Of a stretch of DNA of 64,000 nucleotides, positions 22,951 to 33,902 are shown one piece after another. Each line of letters starts with the position of its first letter. The stretch's first letter is position 1. Location: the NCBI GenBank assembly GCA_019916065.1, contig CM034240.1, forward strand, positions 38,801,389-38,865,388. The letters run 5' to 3'. The notes under the pieces were generated by a model, which worked only from the letters and a program-made list of their open reading frames with translations, searched no databases and was not told the DNA's origin. The DNA is from Vitellaria paradoxa. Lineage: Eukaryota > Streptophyta > Magnoliopsida > Ericales > Sapotaceae. Position numbers and translations under genes: made by a program.

Positions 22951-24184
22951 CCTAAAAAAATGACTTCCTTAAATAGTGTTTCCAAATCGGAGTAAAAACC
23001 AAACTAAATACTTTCAAAATCTGTCACCACTCCCTGGGGGAATTGAAAGTATTTTTTTTTAATTTTTACTTAATTAAGTTATTTGTTTTTAATTTATTAT
23101 GTTTTACATCAAAATAATGTTATTTTAATTAGTCAAGTCATTCACGAATCGAATTCGAGGTTAAAAAATTATTTATCGAGCTCAATTCAAGTCCATACAG
23201 AAACTCGATGCTGAGCTAATTAAGCTCAAGTCCAATAATAATAATTTGATTTGAGCTACAAGGTTTTATTAAAGTAGAATCGGAATAAATATTCAATTTT
23301 TTTTATTTTCTAAAAAAATAAGAATTAATCGAAATTATATTTAAATATAAATAAGTAAATTTTATTTTTATTTTTTATAAATTTATTATTATATTATATT
23401 ATATTATATAAAATCATATTATATATGTAAATAATTTCTAATTTATTTTTTGCACAAAATCATTGTTTTATGTATTTATATTTACTTTATCATTCAATTT
23501 TCGGTTCTTCATATGCAAGAATGGGAACCAAATCAAATTTTAATTTAATCTCTAAAAAAACAACAAGAACTAAATTAAAAACCGTTTTCACCAAAAATTG
23601 AAATTTTTTTGTTCAATAATTTTTAATATCGGTTTGATTTTGCACTATATATCTATTATTCGAGCCGAGTTCGCGTAAATAAAAACTCAATTTGGCTCAA
23701 TTTCATTCCTTGCGGTGACCATAAATAAATAAATAAATAAAATAATAAGAATAATAAGAATAAGAAAAAGAAAAAATAGGCCCCATGTCATGAAAATTCA
23801 AGAATACTGCATGTAACCCCTGTAAGTTAACCAACATAAATATTACCATTTACCGAATACCTCTCTTGGAAGCAAGTAAAGCTTCATGACAGCGACTTTG
23901 GGTCTGTACGTGATATTTAACATTCTACCCATATCTTTTCATTTTTTCTCATTTTGTTCTTATGAAAAAAAGTACAAGGAGGAATAGCAGTGGACAAAGG
24001 ACTGGTAAGGTTCGCTTTATTGTTAATCTTAGTCTGCACATACTTATATGGATATGGAAACCAATATCCATACATTCATATCCATTGGAATATTTTTTAT
24101 TTGTAATATCGTCATATATTTAAGTAGTTTTATGATAAAACTAGTGATATTTGTATTATGGTAAAATTTTATTTTTATTATTTT
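22951..24184. other. AT-rich intergenic segment with diverged hAT-like debris
   Basis: From about 23140 to 23720 there are scattered ATCGAGCTCAATTC-, GAGCTAATTAAGCTC- and GAGCCGAGTTCGCG-like motifs resembling the hAT element at 61389-61792, but no clear ends. Simple AAAT/AATAAG repeats lie at about 23724-23775. No gene is seen. Confidence 0.4.
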
Positions 24185-24547
24185 GAAACCTCGTTTCGAG
24201 TAAGAAAAAAAAAAGATAAATTGAGATAAAATGTGGTTTGGGGCTAATTTTGGCGTCCTTTTTTTTTTTTGAAAAGTAGTAAACCATGAGAACGATTTTT
24301 CAAATTCGTTCCCACGGATTCAAAAAAATTTACAAAAAATAACGATAATGGTACTCGTTTGAAAGCTTTCGACACGAAGAACATGATTGTATAAAAAATT
24401 TACACATTTAGTTAACCTACTTTCAGATTTTTTTTTAAGTGAAATATTAAAATTTTTTGAAATTAATGATGACGGGAAAATTAGAGGTAGAGAGGTTGTT
24501 GAAGATTTATTGAATTTTTTGTAGTTTTTAATATACCAAACCGGCCC
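24185..24547 (+). mobile_element. MITE copy A of the TTTCGAC family, about 363 bp
   Basis: It matches, in inverted orientation, the element at 32294-32651, and in direct orientation 62121-62689. Shared blocks include CGTTCCCACGGATTCAAAAA, GGTACTCGTTTGAAA, CTTTCGACA and GAGGTTGTTGAAGATTTAT. Its outer ends (AACCTCGTTTCGAG and ACCAAACCGGCCCTA) are mutated relatives of the family's GGCTCCGTTTGGAGT end. Confidence 0.7.
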
Positions 24548-25151
24548 TATGTAGATGGTTAAAAAAAAAAATGTTTAAAAAATTAGTAAGTAATAATCGA
24601 GTAAATTGGAGTCTTTTACTTGTACGCTACTAATTTTATCCATACTCGTTAGGATGTATCCGTATATTTACCCATTACATTTGCAGGTAGAGTATACTCT
24701 ATTGATAGCCGGTACCAATCGGGAATGGGTAAAATTACCAACCCTAGATATAAGTAAAGATTATCAACTTTAAAAGCAAATATAATTGTTCTACCATTCC
24801 ATTTCAATAATGCTTTTAATTTTAATGTATATTCAGCACATTAAAATTTGAGACAATTTTTCTAAAATTTAACTTGTAATATGAAAATAAAAATTAATTG
24901 TGATAAATTGTGCATCAAAATTAACTTCCAAATAAATATCAAGTTCCACTTCATTTGTTGGCGAATAAATTATATTTTATCCTTACACTTTGTACTAAAT
25001 TTTAATTTGGTTTATTTACTTTTAATTGTAACTATATATAAACCCTTTACATTTACATAAAGTTCTAAAGTTGCCCTCTCACTAAATTCATTTGAAAAAT
25101 AACACTAAACTTACAATACAAAAAATAAAGAAATTGGACAAATGATGTAAT
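24548..25151. other. AT-rich intergenic segment, no gene seen
   Basis: A GGTACCAATCGGGAATGGGTA segment near 24711-24731 may be the end of a hAT-like element that also includes material before 24185. The rest is AT-rich with no readable frame. Confidence 0.35.
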
Positions 25152-25169
25152 AAGAAAAATCCTTTATAA

Positions 25170-25425
25170 GCCCGGAAAGGGATAGTCGAGTTGGTTTGGA
25201 TGGCGGGCTGAAGGGCCTAGGACCAATAGGTCCCGGGTTCGACTCCTCTTGGGGGCAGTTCTTTCTCTAATTGTGGATGGCTATCTAATAACCTTCTCGG
25301 CTGAGCCGGTCAGCCAGGGCTTGCCTACGCTGGTTTACCTCCTCGTGGTTCTTTGCCGGTTAAGGCCATGAGACGAACTTCACCCAGTGCGCACCCATGG
25401 GTAGCGGCTACGGGTTTCACCCCAG
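25170..25425 (+). mobile_element. tRNA-derived SINE, + strand, 256 bp
   Basis: It begins with a tRNA-like head: GATAGTCGAGTTGGTTTGG as box A and GGGTTCGACTCC as box B at about 25234-25245. A GC-rich body ends near CGGGTTTCACCCC. An 18-base direct repeat AAGAAAAATCCTTTATAA (25152-25169) recurs at 25426-25443 with one change. The high GC content contrasts sharply with the flanks. A real tRNA gene is unlikely, because the sequence between the boxes is long and no clean acceptor stem was seen. Confidence 0.9.
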
Positions 25426-25443
25426 AAGAAAAATCCCTTATAA

Positions 25444-26652
25444 ATAAGCATGAAAAATCTTCGATCATGGATACTAAAAATTTTCACTATGCGCAACTCA
25501 ATTATAGGGTTATTTTTCTTAAATAGGCATGCATGGACAAATTCTATGCGAAACAGAAGTTTCAAAAATAGAATTTTCTAAAATTCTGTCCATGGTTTGC
25601 ACGAGCAAGCATCTAACCAATTCATGCGTTAGTCAAATTTCAATATGCTTTTATAAAAATGCACACTGGCATTTCCAATAAGCTCAACATTTAGCCAAAT
25701 TTCAAGTAACTTAACAAACACAAGCATTCTAGACTCCTAGTCTATCTAGCTAAGTATCAAGGCAATTCTAAATTTTATCTTGATTTTGCTAATTGTTTAT
25801 TTCATAATATCATCAAACATATGTATTTGAATATCTTAGCCAAATGTCTGGCATACAAGTTTAAATTCATTATTTTATTTTGCCAGTTACCAATTACAAT
25901 ATAAAACTTAACATCTCATATATGCATTTTGAAATGTAATTACTAATATGGAGATATTTTAAAAATAAAAAAGAAGAAAATTAGAAATAATTCATAAGGT
26001 GGTGCAACTGCAAGTAATCACTAACTTATATCGCTATAACACATGAATTTAAAGTATTATCGTGGAGCATAATAGTTTAGAGTAATTGTTAATATAAAAA
26101 TGATTTAATTAAAAATTTATTATAATGCAAATTTCAAAGATAAATATTAAATGGACTTTACTTTTAACTTTATTTATTTCATAATAAATAGCATTTCTTA
26201 GAGTGTGAGAGGCTCAAAGTAAAATATATTTAACACTACGCTTCTAAAATAAAAATGTATAGAGCTAAATCATGTGCTCAATCATCTAATCCTAGGGATG
26301 CAAAATTACTTATCCCCAATGTATACTAGCATTAATTACTCGCTGTCCGTTTCATGCATGTATAAAGATATTATTCGCGAGAGTACGGATAAGTTTTCAC
26401 GACACTCGCACCCGCTTGCATATCCATTTATATATTAATATATAACATTTTTTTATTTAAAAATATTTATAATTTTTATTCTTAATGCATAAGATATAAT
26501 ATTATTTTGATTTAATAAATAATTTTTAAAAAGCAACGGGATAGAAATGAAAAACTTTTGCATTTAAGTAAGTATAAGAATGAGAGTAGGTATTACTAAA
26601 GGGGATAAAAGAGGAAAGAGATCTACTCTTCAAACATGTCTTACTAACATCT
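25444..26652. other. AT-rich intergenic segment, no gene seen
   Basis: A hAT-like end may lie around 26294-26415 (GGGATGCAAAATTACTTATC, ACTCGCACCCGCTTGC), but no partner end was resolved. No protein-like frame is seen. Confidence 0.35.
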
Positions 26653-26662
26653 CTATTTAATC

Positions 26663-26922
26663 AGACTTAGCTCCCCTTCTCTTTTTGTTTTTGCTTTTTT
26701 CTCTTTTTGTAAATCTCAATTGTTTATTTTCATCTAATGACTGATAATACAATTCGTTGTGAGTTCCATTATATTTACTTTTTCTCTTCAGTTATTACAT
26801 TATAATTATCTTTACATTTATTACAAATTAAATTTATATTACCAGTCGTTAGATAAAAATGAATGACTGAGATTTATAAAAAATAAAAAAAGTAAAAACA
26901 AAAAGAGTAGAGAAGCGGAATC
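26663..26922. mobile_element. Foldback MITE with 10-bp target duplication (Mutator-like)
   Basis: The two halves are long inverted repeats of about 75 bases. CTTCTCTTTTTGTTTTTGC on the left pairs with the reverse complement of the AAAAACAAAAAGAGTAGAGAAG region on the right, and AATCTCA-TGTTTATTTTCATCTAA pairs with its counterpart around 26847-26880. CTATTTAATC flanks both sides perfectly (26653-26662 and 26923-26932). A duplication of 9-10 bases with long arms suggests a Mutator-type MITE. It sits about 0.7 kb upstream of the KLCR TATA box. Confidence 0.82.
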
Positions 26923-27285
26923 CTATTTAATCTATTTACTTAGAACTCCAAATTTAAGTCTTGGTAGTCCCTCCCATTCTACCAATCAAATACATCCAAC
27001 TTATTTAATTATATCCAATTTTCCTTTCTCAAGTGAATCATAATGAATGAATTGAGATTAAACCCAAATTTATTAGTGAACCACTCGTTTTTTTACATGT
27101 TGAAAGTATAATAGTGCAAATCTTTGTTTATTCTTTTGTACTAATTCCCACGTTTGAAGGGAATGTCAAGTTGAAAAGTCCACATTGGCCTAGTTACATG
27201 AGCAAACAGATGGGACTTATCAGTGAATGTAAGCAATATCCGAGGTCATATCCGTCATAAGGTAATACAAACCTACGATCGCATT

Positions 27286-27295
27286 GCCACGTGGC
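27286..27295. promoter_or_regulatory. G-box palindrome upstream of the KLCR gene
   Basis: The palindrome GCCACGTGGC (core CACGTG at 27288-27293) lies about 300 bases before the TATA box. G-boxes are bound by plant bZIP and bHLH factors (established). Any role for this gene is inference. Confidence 0.5.
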
Positions 27296-27587
27296 ACGTT
27301 CAGAGAGGGACAACCTGTTTGAAAACAGATCGGCAGTTGCAGGCCTGGGTTGGGAGAGCAGTCGCCTTCTTCGTTGCTCTGACATTCCAACTCTGCAAAA
27401 AAGGAAAAAAACTCCCTATAACTTTATCTTTACTACCATATATATTCTATATGTACATATCTTATATGTATTATATATATAAACTCAATTCCTGTTTTGC
27501 CCCTATCCTTTCCATAATATCCCCCATCCCTTTCTTCTTCTACCCATCAAGCAAAGGATAGATTTTTTTTTCACGCTTTGTCTCTCT

Positions 27588-27597
27588 CTATATATTA
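27588..27597 (+). promoter_or_regulatory. TATA box of the KLCR gene
   Basis: CTATATATTA follows a pyrimidine-rich CTCTCTCT leader and is about 70 bases before the 5' UTR intron donor. It fits a transcription start near 27620-27630. There is no transcript evidence. Confidence 0.55.
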
Positions 27598-27659
27598 TAA
27601 CACCCAGCGGAACACAAAACACCACACTTTGGTGTCCTATTTCATGGGTTCTTTCTGAG

Positions 27660-28140
27660 GTATGGCTTTTCTCTCATCTCTGTTACTGTTTTCTGTCAGT
27701 TCAGTTCATTTCTTGTCTGCCCTTTTTAGCCTTTTATTGTTATCGGATTAGTGGGTGAAGTCAACCAAGAAACTTCCCTTTCTATATCTCTTCCACCTTT
27801 TCTCTGATTCATATATGTCTCTTGCTGATTGAGTGTGTGTTCTTTTCCTTTGTTCAGCTGATTTGGAATTATTTCTGAATTCTTGATGAATTGATGCAAA
27901 TTCAATATGCTTTGATATTTGCAGATCCATGTATACACATATATTTTGAAGACTACGAAATTTTATACTACTGCTGTATTGTATCTTGTGGGTTTTGGTT
28001 TATTAGAAATTTGTTTCAATTCTTGTTTGGATCTGAGATGGGAATATATTGATACGATAAATGTATATATGTATAATTGTATTGAAGAACGTCTATGTGA
28101 CGTGAAAGTCTGATTTTTGTAATTGAAACATCTGTTGCAG
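27660..28140 (+). other. Probable 5' UTR intron of the KLCR gene
   Basis: TGAG|GTATGG at 27656-27665 is a good donor, and TCTGTTGCAG ending at 28140 is a strong acceptor preceded by a T-rich tract. Removing it joins a short leader exon to the exon that carries the ATG 48 bases later. The intervening sequence is T-rich, as expected for a plant intron, and has no good coding frame. Introns in 5' UTRs often raise expression of plant housekeeping genes (general knowledge). Confidence 0.65.
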
Positions 28141-28188
28141 ATAATTTATTTGAAATTTTAAGTTATTTTCTGATTTGGGTGCTTTGAA

Positions 28189-31100
28189 ATGCCGGGAGTT
28201 GTTATGGATGGAATTCGGGAAGATGAGGCAGTGAATGAAAATGGAAACTCTACACATTTGAAGGAGAGTTCAATTGAAAATAAGTCCCCTAAAATTGCCC
28301 CGGGTGAGCAGAGTCCTCCGGGGGCTTCTATTGAAGCCCCTTCAGACGGAGCGCAGACTCCTGCTCCTCCGGGTGCTGTTGTTGAAGCCCCTTTGGATGG
28401 AGCTGTGGACACCTCCATTGAGAAGCTTTATGATAATGTATGTGAGATGCAGAGTTCTGATCAATCTCCTTCAAGGGCCAGTTTTGGATCTGATGGTGAT
28501 GAGTCGAGGATCGATTCGGAGTTGCGCCATCTTGTCGGTGGAGAGATGAGGGAAGTGGAAATAATGGAAGAGGAGGAAGAGATGGAAAAGTTGGGAGAAG
28601 ATGGTTGTCGTAGCGATTCTGGTTCTAAGAAGGAAAGCTCATCCACTTGTAAGAAGTCCGAGAAATTGGATGATGCCCAATCTTCTAGTACAAAATCTCC
28701 TTCTCTAGCACAACCAAAGAAGGGTTCTAACTCGCAGTTGGAATCAGAAGCATCGTTGAAATCACCCAAGACCAAAAGTCCTCAAGAGAAGCCTCCTATA
28801 GATAAGCGGAACGATAAGAATTCAAGGAAACCAAATGCAAAAAAGCAAAGAAATTCGCCACTGGGAGGGATGAAGATGCAGAATGGGACCGAGGACTCGT
28901 CTGAAGTCGGGTTAGATAATCCAGATCTCGGTCCATTTCTGCTCAAGCAAGCCAGGGATTTGATTTCTTCCGGGGATAATCCCCAGAGAGCTCTCGAGTT
29001 ATCCCTTCGAGCAGCAAAATCATTTGAGAAATGTGGGGATGGAAAGCCCAATTTAGATGTGGTCATGTGCTTGCATGTTACTGCTGCAATATACTGTAAC
29101 CTAGGCCAGTACAGCGAGGCAATTCCTGTTCTTGAGCACTCAATCGAGATTCCAGTGATCGAGGAAGGCCAAGATCATGCACTTGCTAAATTTGCCGGTC
29201 ATATGCAGTTGGGTGATACGTATGCAATGCTGGGCCAGCTCGAGAACTCTATAGCATCGTACACAACGGGATTGGAACTCCAGAGACAAGTTCTGGGAGA
29301 CACGGATCCGAGAGTTGGGGAGACTTGCAGGTATTTAGCCGAAGCTCATGTTCAAGCATTGCAATTTGATGAGGCGGAGAAGTATTGTCAAATGGCTCTT
29401 GACATCCACAAGGAGAATGGTTCGCCCCCTTCCCTCGAAGAGGCAGCAGATCGGAGGCTCATGGGTCTTATACGCGAAACAAAAGGAGATCACGAGGCTG
29501 CTCTCGAGCACCTTGTTTTGGCTAGCATGGCCATGGCGGCAAATGGCCAGGAAATAGAGGTGGCATCTGTGGATTGTAGCATTGGAGATACATACTTATC
29601 ATTGTCTCGGTTTGATGAGGCGGTTTTCGCTTATCAGAAGGCACTGACAGTGTTCAAGTCCTCCAAGGGAGAAAATCATCCAGCAGTTGCTTCTGTTTTC
29701 GTCCGTCTTGCTGACTTGTATAACAAGACCGGGAAATTGAGGGAGTCAAAATCCTACTGTGAGAATGCCCTTCGTATTTACGCGAAGCCAATTCCTGGAA
29801 TTCCTCCAGAAGAGATAGCCAGTGGTCTCACCGACGTCTCTGCAATTTATGAATCAATGGATGAGATTGATCAGGCACTCAAGTTGTTACAGAAGGCATT
29901 GAAGATATACAACGATGCTCCAGGGCAGCAAAGCACAATTGCTGGGATTGAAGCACAGATGGGAGTCATGTACTATATGTTGGGAAACTACTCTGACTCT
30001 TATGCCTCCTTTAAGAATGCCATTTCAAAGCTCCGGGCAAGCGGGGAGAAGAAATCTGCCTTCTTTGGGATTGCTCTAAACCAAATGGGGCTTGCTTGTG
30101 TGCAGCGTTATGCTATAAATGAGGCTGCAGAATTGTTCGAAGAAGCGAGGAGTATCTTGGAACAGGAGTATGGACCCTACCATCCCGATACACTTGGGGT
30201 TTATAGCAATCTTGCTGGCACATATGACGCAGTTGGCAGGTATGCAACCTTCTACTTTTTTTGTAGTTTCTATAATGAGATTTCCAATTGCATTTTTCCT
30301 GTGTGCACCCCCCCCCCCGGGGGGGGAGGCTTTTTTTTAAGTTCTATTCTTTTTCTTACTATCTGTTATTTTGTTTTCTCTTCAAGCAAAAGGGTTTTAT
30401 GAAAAACCAATCATTTTTATGAATCTGTCTAGACTTGTGATCACATGTCCAGTTGTATTTGAACCTACCTTATTCATGCTTTGAATTACTTTTATTTTCT
30501 TCCCATTCATATCACATTGGACTAAACTAAATTAGGATTATGTTTTCCTTTTTATTTTTTTATTTTTTTTTTTTGTAATTAAATTAGGATTATGTTTATT
30601 CTTTCTTTCAACTTTGGTATAAAATAACACCCAAAGCTCATTCAGGGTGTAAAATTTGTCCACCAAATCATGATTCATGCTAGAGCAGAGAGTTGCATAA
30701 ATCATAGCAACTTTATAGTTGGAGATTTTTAATTTTAATTTTTATTTTTATTTTTTTGGGGGTGGGGGTCATACACATCTAGCTCTAGACATAGTTTTAA
30801 AAAAAGGTAATGGCCGGTATAATGATAACAACCACAATGACCAAAATGCAGGTGTAATAAGAGCCCCGCACCCCGGGGGGTGTTCTGAAATCGTTACGTA
30901 ATGGTAATAGTTGATTTTTAAAACTATACCCTGCATAAGATTCTGGTGAGTGGGAGCATAGATGTTTAGGGAAGAACCTTTTCTACTTAAAATTCATGGA
31001 GACAAGTTTGTGAACCAATTTATTGGGATATGTAAAGCTAACTTATGTTTTTTATATATAGTTGACGTATGTATTATTCTTCTCGTAATGCATTTTCTTT

Positions 31101-31320
31101 CTTATACAGGTTGGATGATGCAATTGAACTGTTGGAATTTGTTGTTGGGATGAGGGAGGAAAAGCTTGGGACAGCAAACCCTGATGTGGATGATGAGAAG
31201 AAGAGGTTGGCTGAATTATTAAAAGAAGCAGGCAGAGTCCGAAATAGAAAAGGCATGTCATTAGAGAACCTCCTCGATTCCAACCATCAGACTGTAAACA
31301 AAGATGGCATTAAGGTATGA
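28189..31320 (+). CDS. KLCR: Kinesin light chain-related TPR protein (KLCR/CMU family)
   Basis: Two coding exons, 28189-30239 and 31110-31320, join at an Arg codon split as AG|G (donor GTATGC, acceptor TTATACAG), giving 753 residues. Residues 1-245 are an acidic, Ser/Pro-rich disordered region with a PPGASIEAP-type duplication (about 42-70), a conserved DTSIEKLYDNVCEM block and a Glu-rich run (about 125-137). From about 247 to 725 tetratricopeptide repeats follow, for example AEAHVQALQFDEAEKYCQMA, LNQMGLACVQRYAINEAAEL and SNLAGTYDAVGR-LDDAIELL. This architecture and these blocks match plant KLCR proteins, most like Arabidopsis KLCR2/CMU2 as I recall it. The family binds cortical microtubules and IQD proteins and limits microtubule displacement by cellulose synthase. 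Family members are usually shorter; the extra length here is N-terminal. The single frame into the intron (to 30402) is an unspliced artefact. Confidence 0.93.
30240..31109 (+). other. Intron 1 of the KLCR coding region
   Basis: This intron of 870 bases starts GTATGCAACC and ends TTATACAG. It is T-rich. It contains two G/C homopolymer palindromes, a C-run followed by a G-run at about 30308-30327 and CACCCCGGGGGGTG at about 30870-30883. It also has a short direct duplication of AAATTAGGATTATGTTT (about 30530 and 30580). Confidence 0.9.
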
Positions 31321-32290
31321 TGATATAAGTAATGGTTATATAATTTGGAATGATGTAATATATGAAGTTCTTTATTTATAAGCAAAGAAGGAAATAAGAA
31401 AGAAAGAAAGCAAGCAAAAGAGAAAGAGGAAGAAGAATAGGTTGTCTCTGTGTAGATTAGATTCTTGTTCAGGGGTTCAAATGAATAACTGGTTGGGATC
31501 ATGCTTGTAATATTTGGTTTATATTATTACATTTGTCAAAGGTGAAGTCTCTTTTGTACTGCATCATTTAAACACTTTTTTTCTTCTGCAAATTTCTTGG
31601 TGTCATAAAGTATTTGTGTATTTGTATTCAAAGAGTGATGAGTGTTGGACCTATTGGTTGACGAGCCTATATGTAATTTGGGAAATTACCATTTTGACAT
31701 GGTACATTTATTTTTCCAGATCAGATTATAAATCTTAGTACATGAAACTGGTGCACACATTGGGACCTTTTATTTTTTTGTTTTTTGGTGCTTTGTGTCA
31801 GGATGAGATAAAAACCATTTTAGGTTGGTGGTTCCTATTAATTGCTAATCATTCAATGATCATCGACATGGTTGGTGCAGATAAAGACAGTTGTCCCGTC
31901 CTTATGTGCATGTGTGTATATCTATGTATATGGATTTCTAAATGTTTCAAGAAATAATTGTACTCTTACAGGCAAATTTCCTCGTTCTTTCCTCCCAGCT
32001 TAGATTGTGATTGTATTAAGGATTTATCTAAAGAATAACTTTAGATTGCCGAAGCTACAGCAATATATAATGTCCATGAAAAATAGTAATTAACTTCTTT
32101 TTAGTCTGTCCTGTCTTGGAGTCAACGTGTTAAATTAATAATTCGTTTAATTTATAAGATACTAGAAGATTCATCTGTTACATAAATTAATAACTTTTTG
32201 ATACACTAAGTAATATGATATGATTATTATGCCTTGTTAAAATATGAGTGCTTATTTTTTTTTCTAAAAAATTGATATCGAGTTAGATAT
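31321..32290. other. KLCR 3' UTR and intergenic segment
   Basis: The first few hundred bases after the stop codon are the likely 3' UTR, with an A/G-rich stretch (about 31383-31440) and no unambiguous polyadenylation signal. No further gene is seen. The short open frames here match nothing. Confidence 0.4.
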
Positions 32291-32293
32291 TAT

Positions 32294-32651
32294 GGTCCCG
32301 TTTGACATCAAGAACAAACTCTAAAAATCTCTATAAATCTTCAACAACCATTCTACTTCTAATTTTTTCGCTATCACTATTTTCAAAAAAAATTTAATAT
32401 TTCACTAAAAAAATAAAAAATCTGGAAGTAGGTTAATCGAATGTGTAAATTTTTTATACAATTATATTTTTCATGTCGAAAGTTTTCAAACGAGTACCAT
32501 TGTCGTTATTTTTTGTGAATTTTTTTGAATCCGTGGGAACGGATTTGAAAATCGTTCCCACGGTTTGTTACTTTTCAAAAAAAAAAGTGTCAAAATTAAC
32601 TCGAAATTACATTTATCTCAATTTATTTTTTTTTTTACTCCAAACGGAGCC
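32294..32651 (-). mobile_element. MITE copy B of the TTTCGAC family, 358 bp
   Basis: On the - strand it begins GGCTCCGTTTGGAGTAA and ends GATGTCAAACGGGACC, which are imperfect inverted ends. TAT flanks both sides (32291-32293 and 32652-32654). The interior is strongly similar to 24185-24547 and 62121-62689, including an internal palindrome CGTTCCCACGGATTC...GAACGATTTTC. PIF/Harbinger affiliation is inferred from the ends and the three-base duplication. Confidence 0.8.
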
Positions 32652-32654
32652 TAT

Positions 32655-33568
32655 GTCTAACTTTTTGTAACGTGATGAGATGGTCTGGTGTCTTGTTCAC
32701 CTATTGTAAAAGGAAATTATTTAACATCATTATTGTTTTGAGTGCTTCTCGAAAACAACCTCCGGAGTAGAACTATCACCTTCAGTTTTGTCATCCTCTT
32801 GATCACTTCCCCTAATACTCTCAATAATCTCTTTGTTAGTCAGCATCTTCAAAGTTGTGTTGTTTTCACTTGGGGTAGTTCAATATCCATTGCATCATAC
32901 GGAAAAAATAGATGTATAGTCACCTCCCTAAATTAATAGTTTATTATTAATAAATTTTAATTAATTAATAACTTATTAATTTATTGATTAATTAATACAT
33001 TGCTTAATTAATAATTTTTTTGTTTTTTTTTTTTGGTCATGAGGCTATCATTTTATTAAAGTTATATTATATGTCTTGGAATTTTGAGTTCTTTTCACCC
33101 AATCTTTCAATAATTATCTTTTCCTACCTGTATATTAATAAACGCACAAGTGGGAGAAATCAAATACGATAAAAATACATTTATGAGATGTGATTTAATT
33201 GAATGAAACTATGGTTTAAAGCAAATACATTATGGCCTACGTCTAAATGAATGATACAACTGTAGAAATAGAAGCTAGATTTGATGTAAGACACGTTATG
33301 GAATTAAGCGGTAAGGGTAGGAATTATTTTGTAAAAATATCTTACTTACTAAGACACTTTTGTTTTAGTAATAATTACTAAGATAAAATTTAGAATGGAT
33401 TCTTGACAATTATTTGATAATTCGGAAATTAATAATTCTAAAGATTTTGTGAATACTTCAATTTTTTTTGTAAGATTTAGGTTGTAGATTTTGTGAATAT
33501 TTTAATTTTTTGTAAGATTTTGGTTGTTCTCTTTAAATATACACTATAGTCATTTAATCCTTTTAAGA
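32655..33568. other. AT-rich intergenic segment, no gene seen
   Basis: A 64-codon frame at 32742-32936 has no recognisable domain. TTAATTAATAA-type runs occur near 32930-33010. Nothing else is visible. Confidence 0.4.
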
Positions 33569-33723
33569 AGGTATTTGGTTGGTGAAAGTTGGCAAAACAA
33601 TACAGTAAAATTACAAAAATTTGAAGTAAAAGTAAAATGTGACGAAATTTGATTGGAAAAAAAGGGTATAAAAAGTTGGGAAAAGTTAGTAAATTTTAAT
33701 TAGTTTTAGCCAATTAAACACCC
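33569..33723. mobile_element. Small MITE related to 11888-12044
   Basis: It begins GGTATTTGGTTGG and ends CCAATTAAACACCC. The interior shares ATACAGTAAAA, AAAATGTGAC, AAATTTGATTGGAAAAAAAG and AAAAAGTTG with 11888-12044. The exact ends and duplication are unresolved. Confidence 0.55.
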
Positions 33724-33747
33724 GACAACTTTGACTGAACAATATTA

Positions 33748-33899
33748 GTGTGTGTTTGGAGTGATAAAAAGTGAAAAAAAATAAGATAAAGTGAGAAAAA
33801 TTATGAGTTTGTAATACGTGCAGTGAAAGAAAAAAGTTGATGTGATAGAAGTTTTTAGAGTTTTTTTTTTTTTATTTCTTGGAGATGCCAAACGGTCCC
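33748..33899. mobile_element. PIF/Harbinger-type MITE, 152 bp
   Basis: The ends GTGTGTGTTTGG and CCAAACGGTCCC are near-inverted, and TTA lies on both sides (33745-33747 and 33900-33902). The interior (GATAAAAAGTGAAAAAA, AATACGTGCAGTGA) is shared, inverted, with 51980-52147, and part of it recurs at about 34390-34500. Confidence 0.75.
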
Positions 33900-33902
33900 T
33901 TA

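Noticed and set aside
25170..25260. A functional tRNA gene
   Set aside because: Box A and box B are present, but the element has a long extra body and a target duplication, so it is a SINE.
27223..27561. 112-codon frame just before the KLCR gene
   Set aside because: It crosses the promoter and TATA region, ends in low-complexity sequence and has no recognisable domain.
28158..29066. Antisense open frames of 86-104 codons across KLCR exon 1
   Set aside because: They are shadows of the sense coding frame, reflecting its codon composition.
30240..30402. Continuation of the KLCR frame past 30239 to a stop at 30402
   Set aside because: The splice donor GTATGC at 30240 and acceptor at 31109 restore the conserved GRLDDAIELLEF junction, so the read-through is intron.
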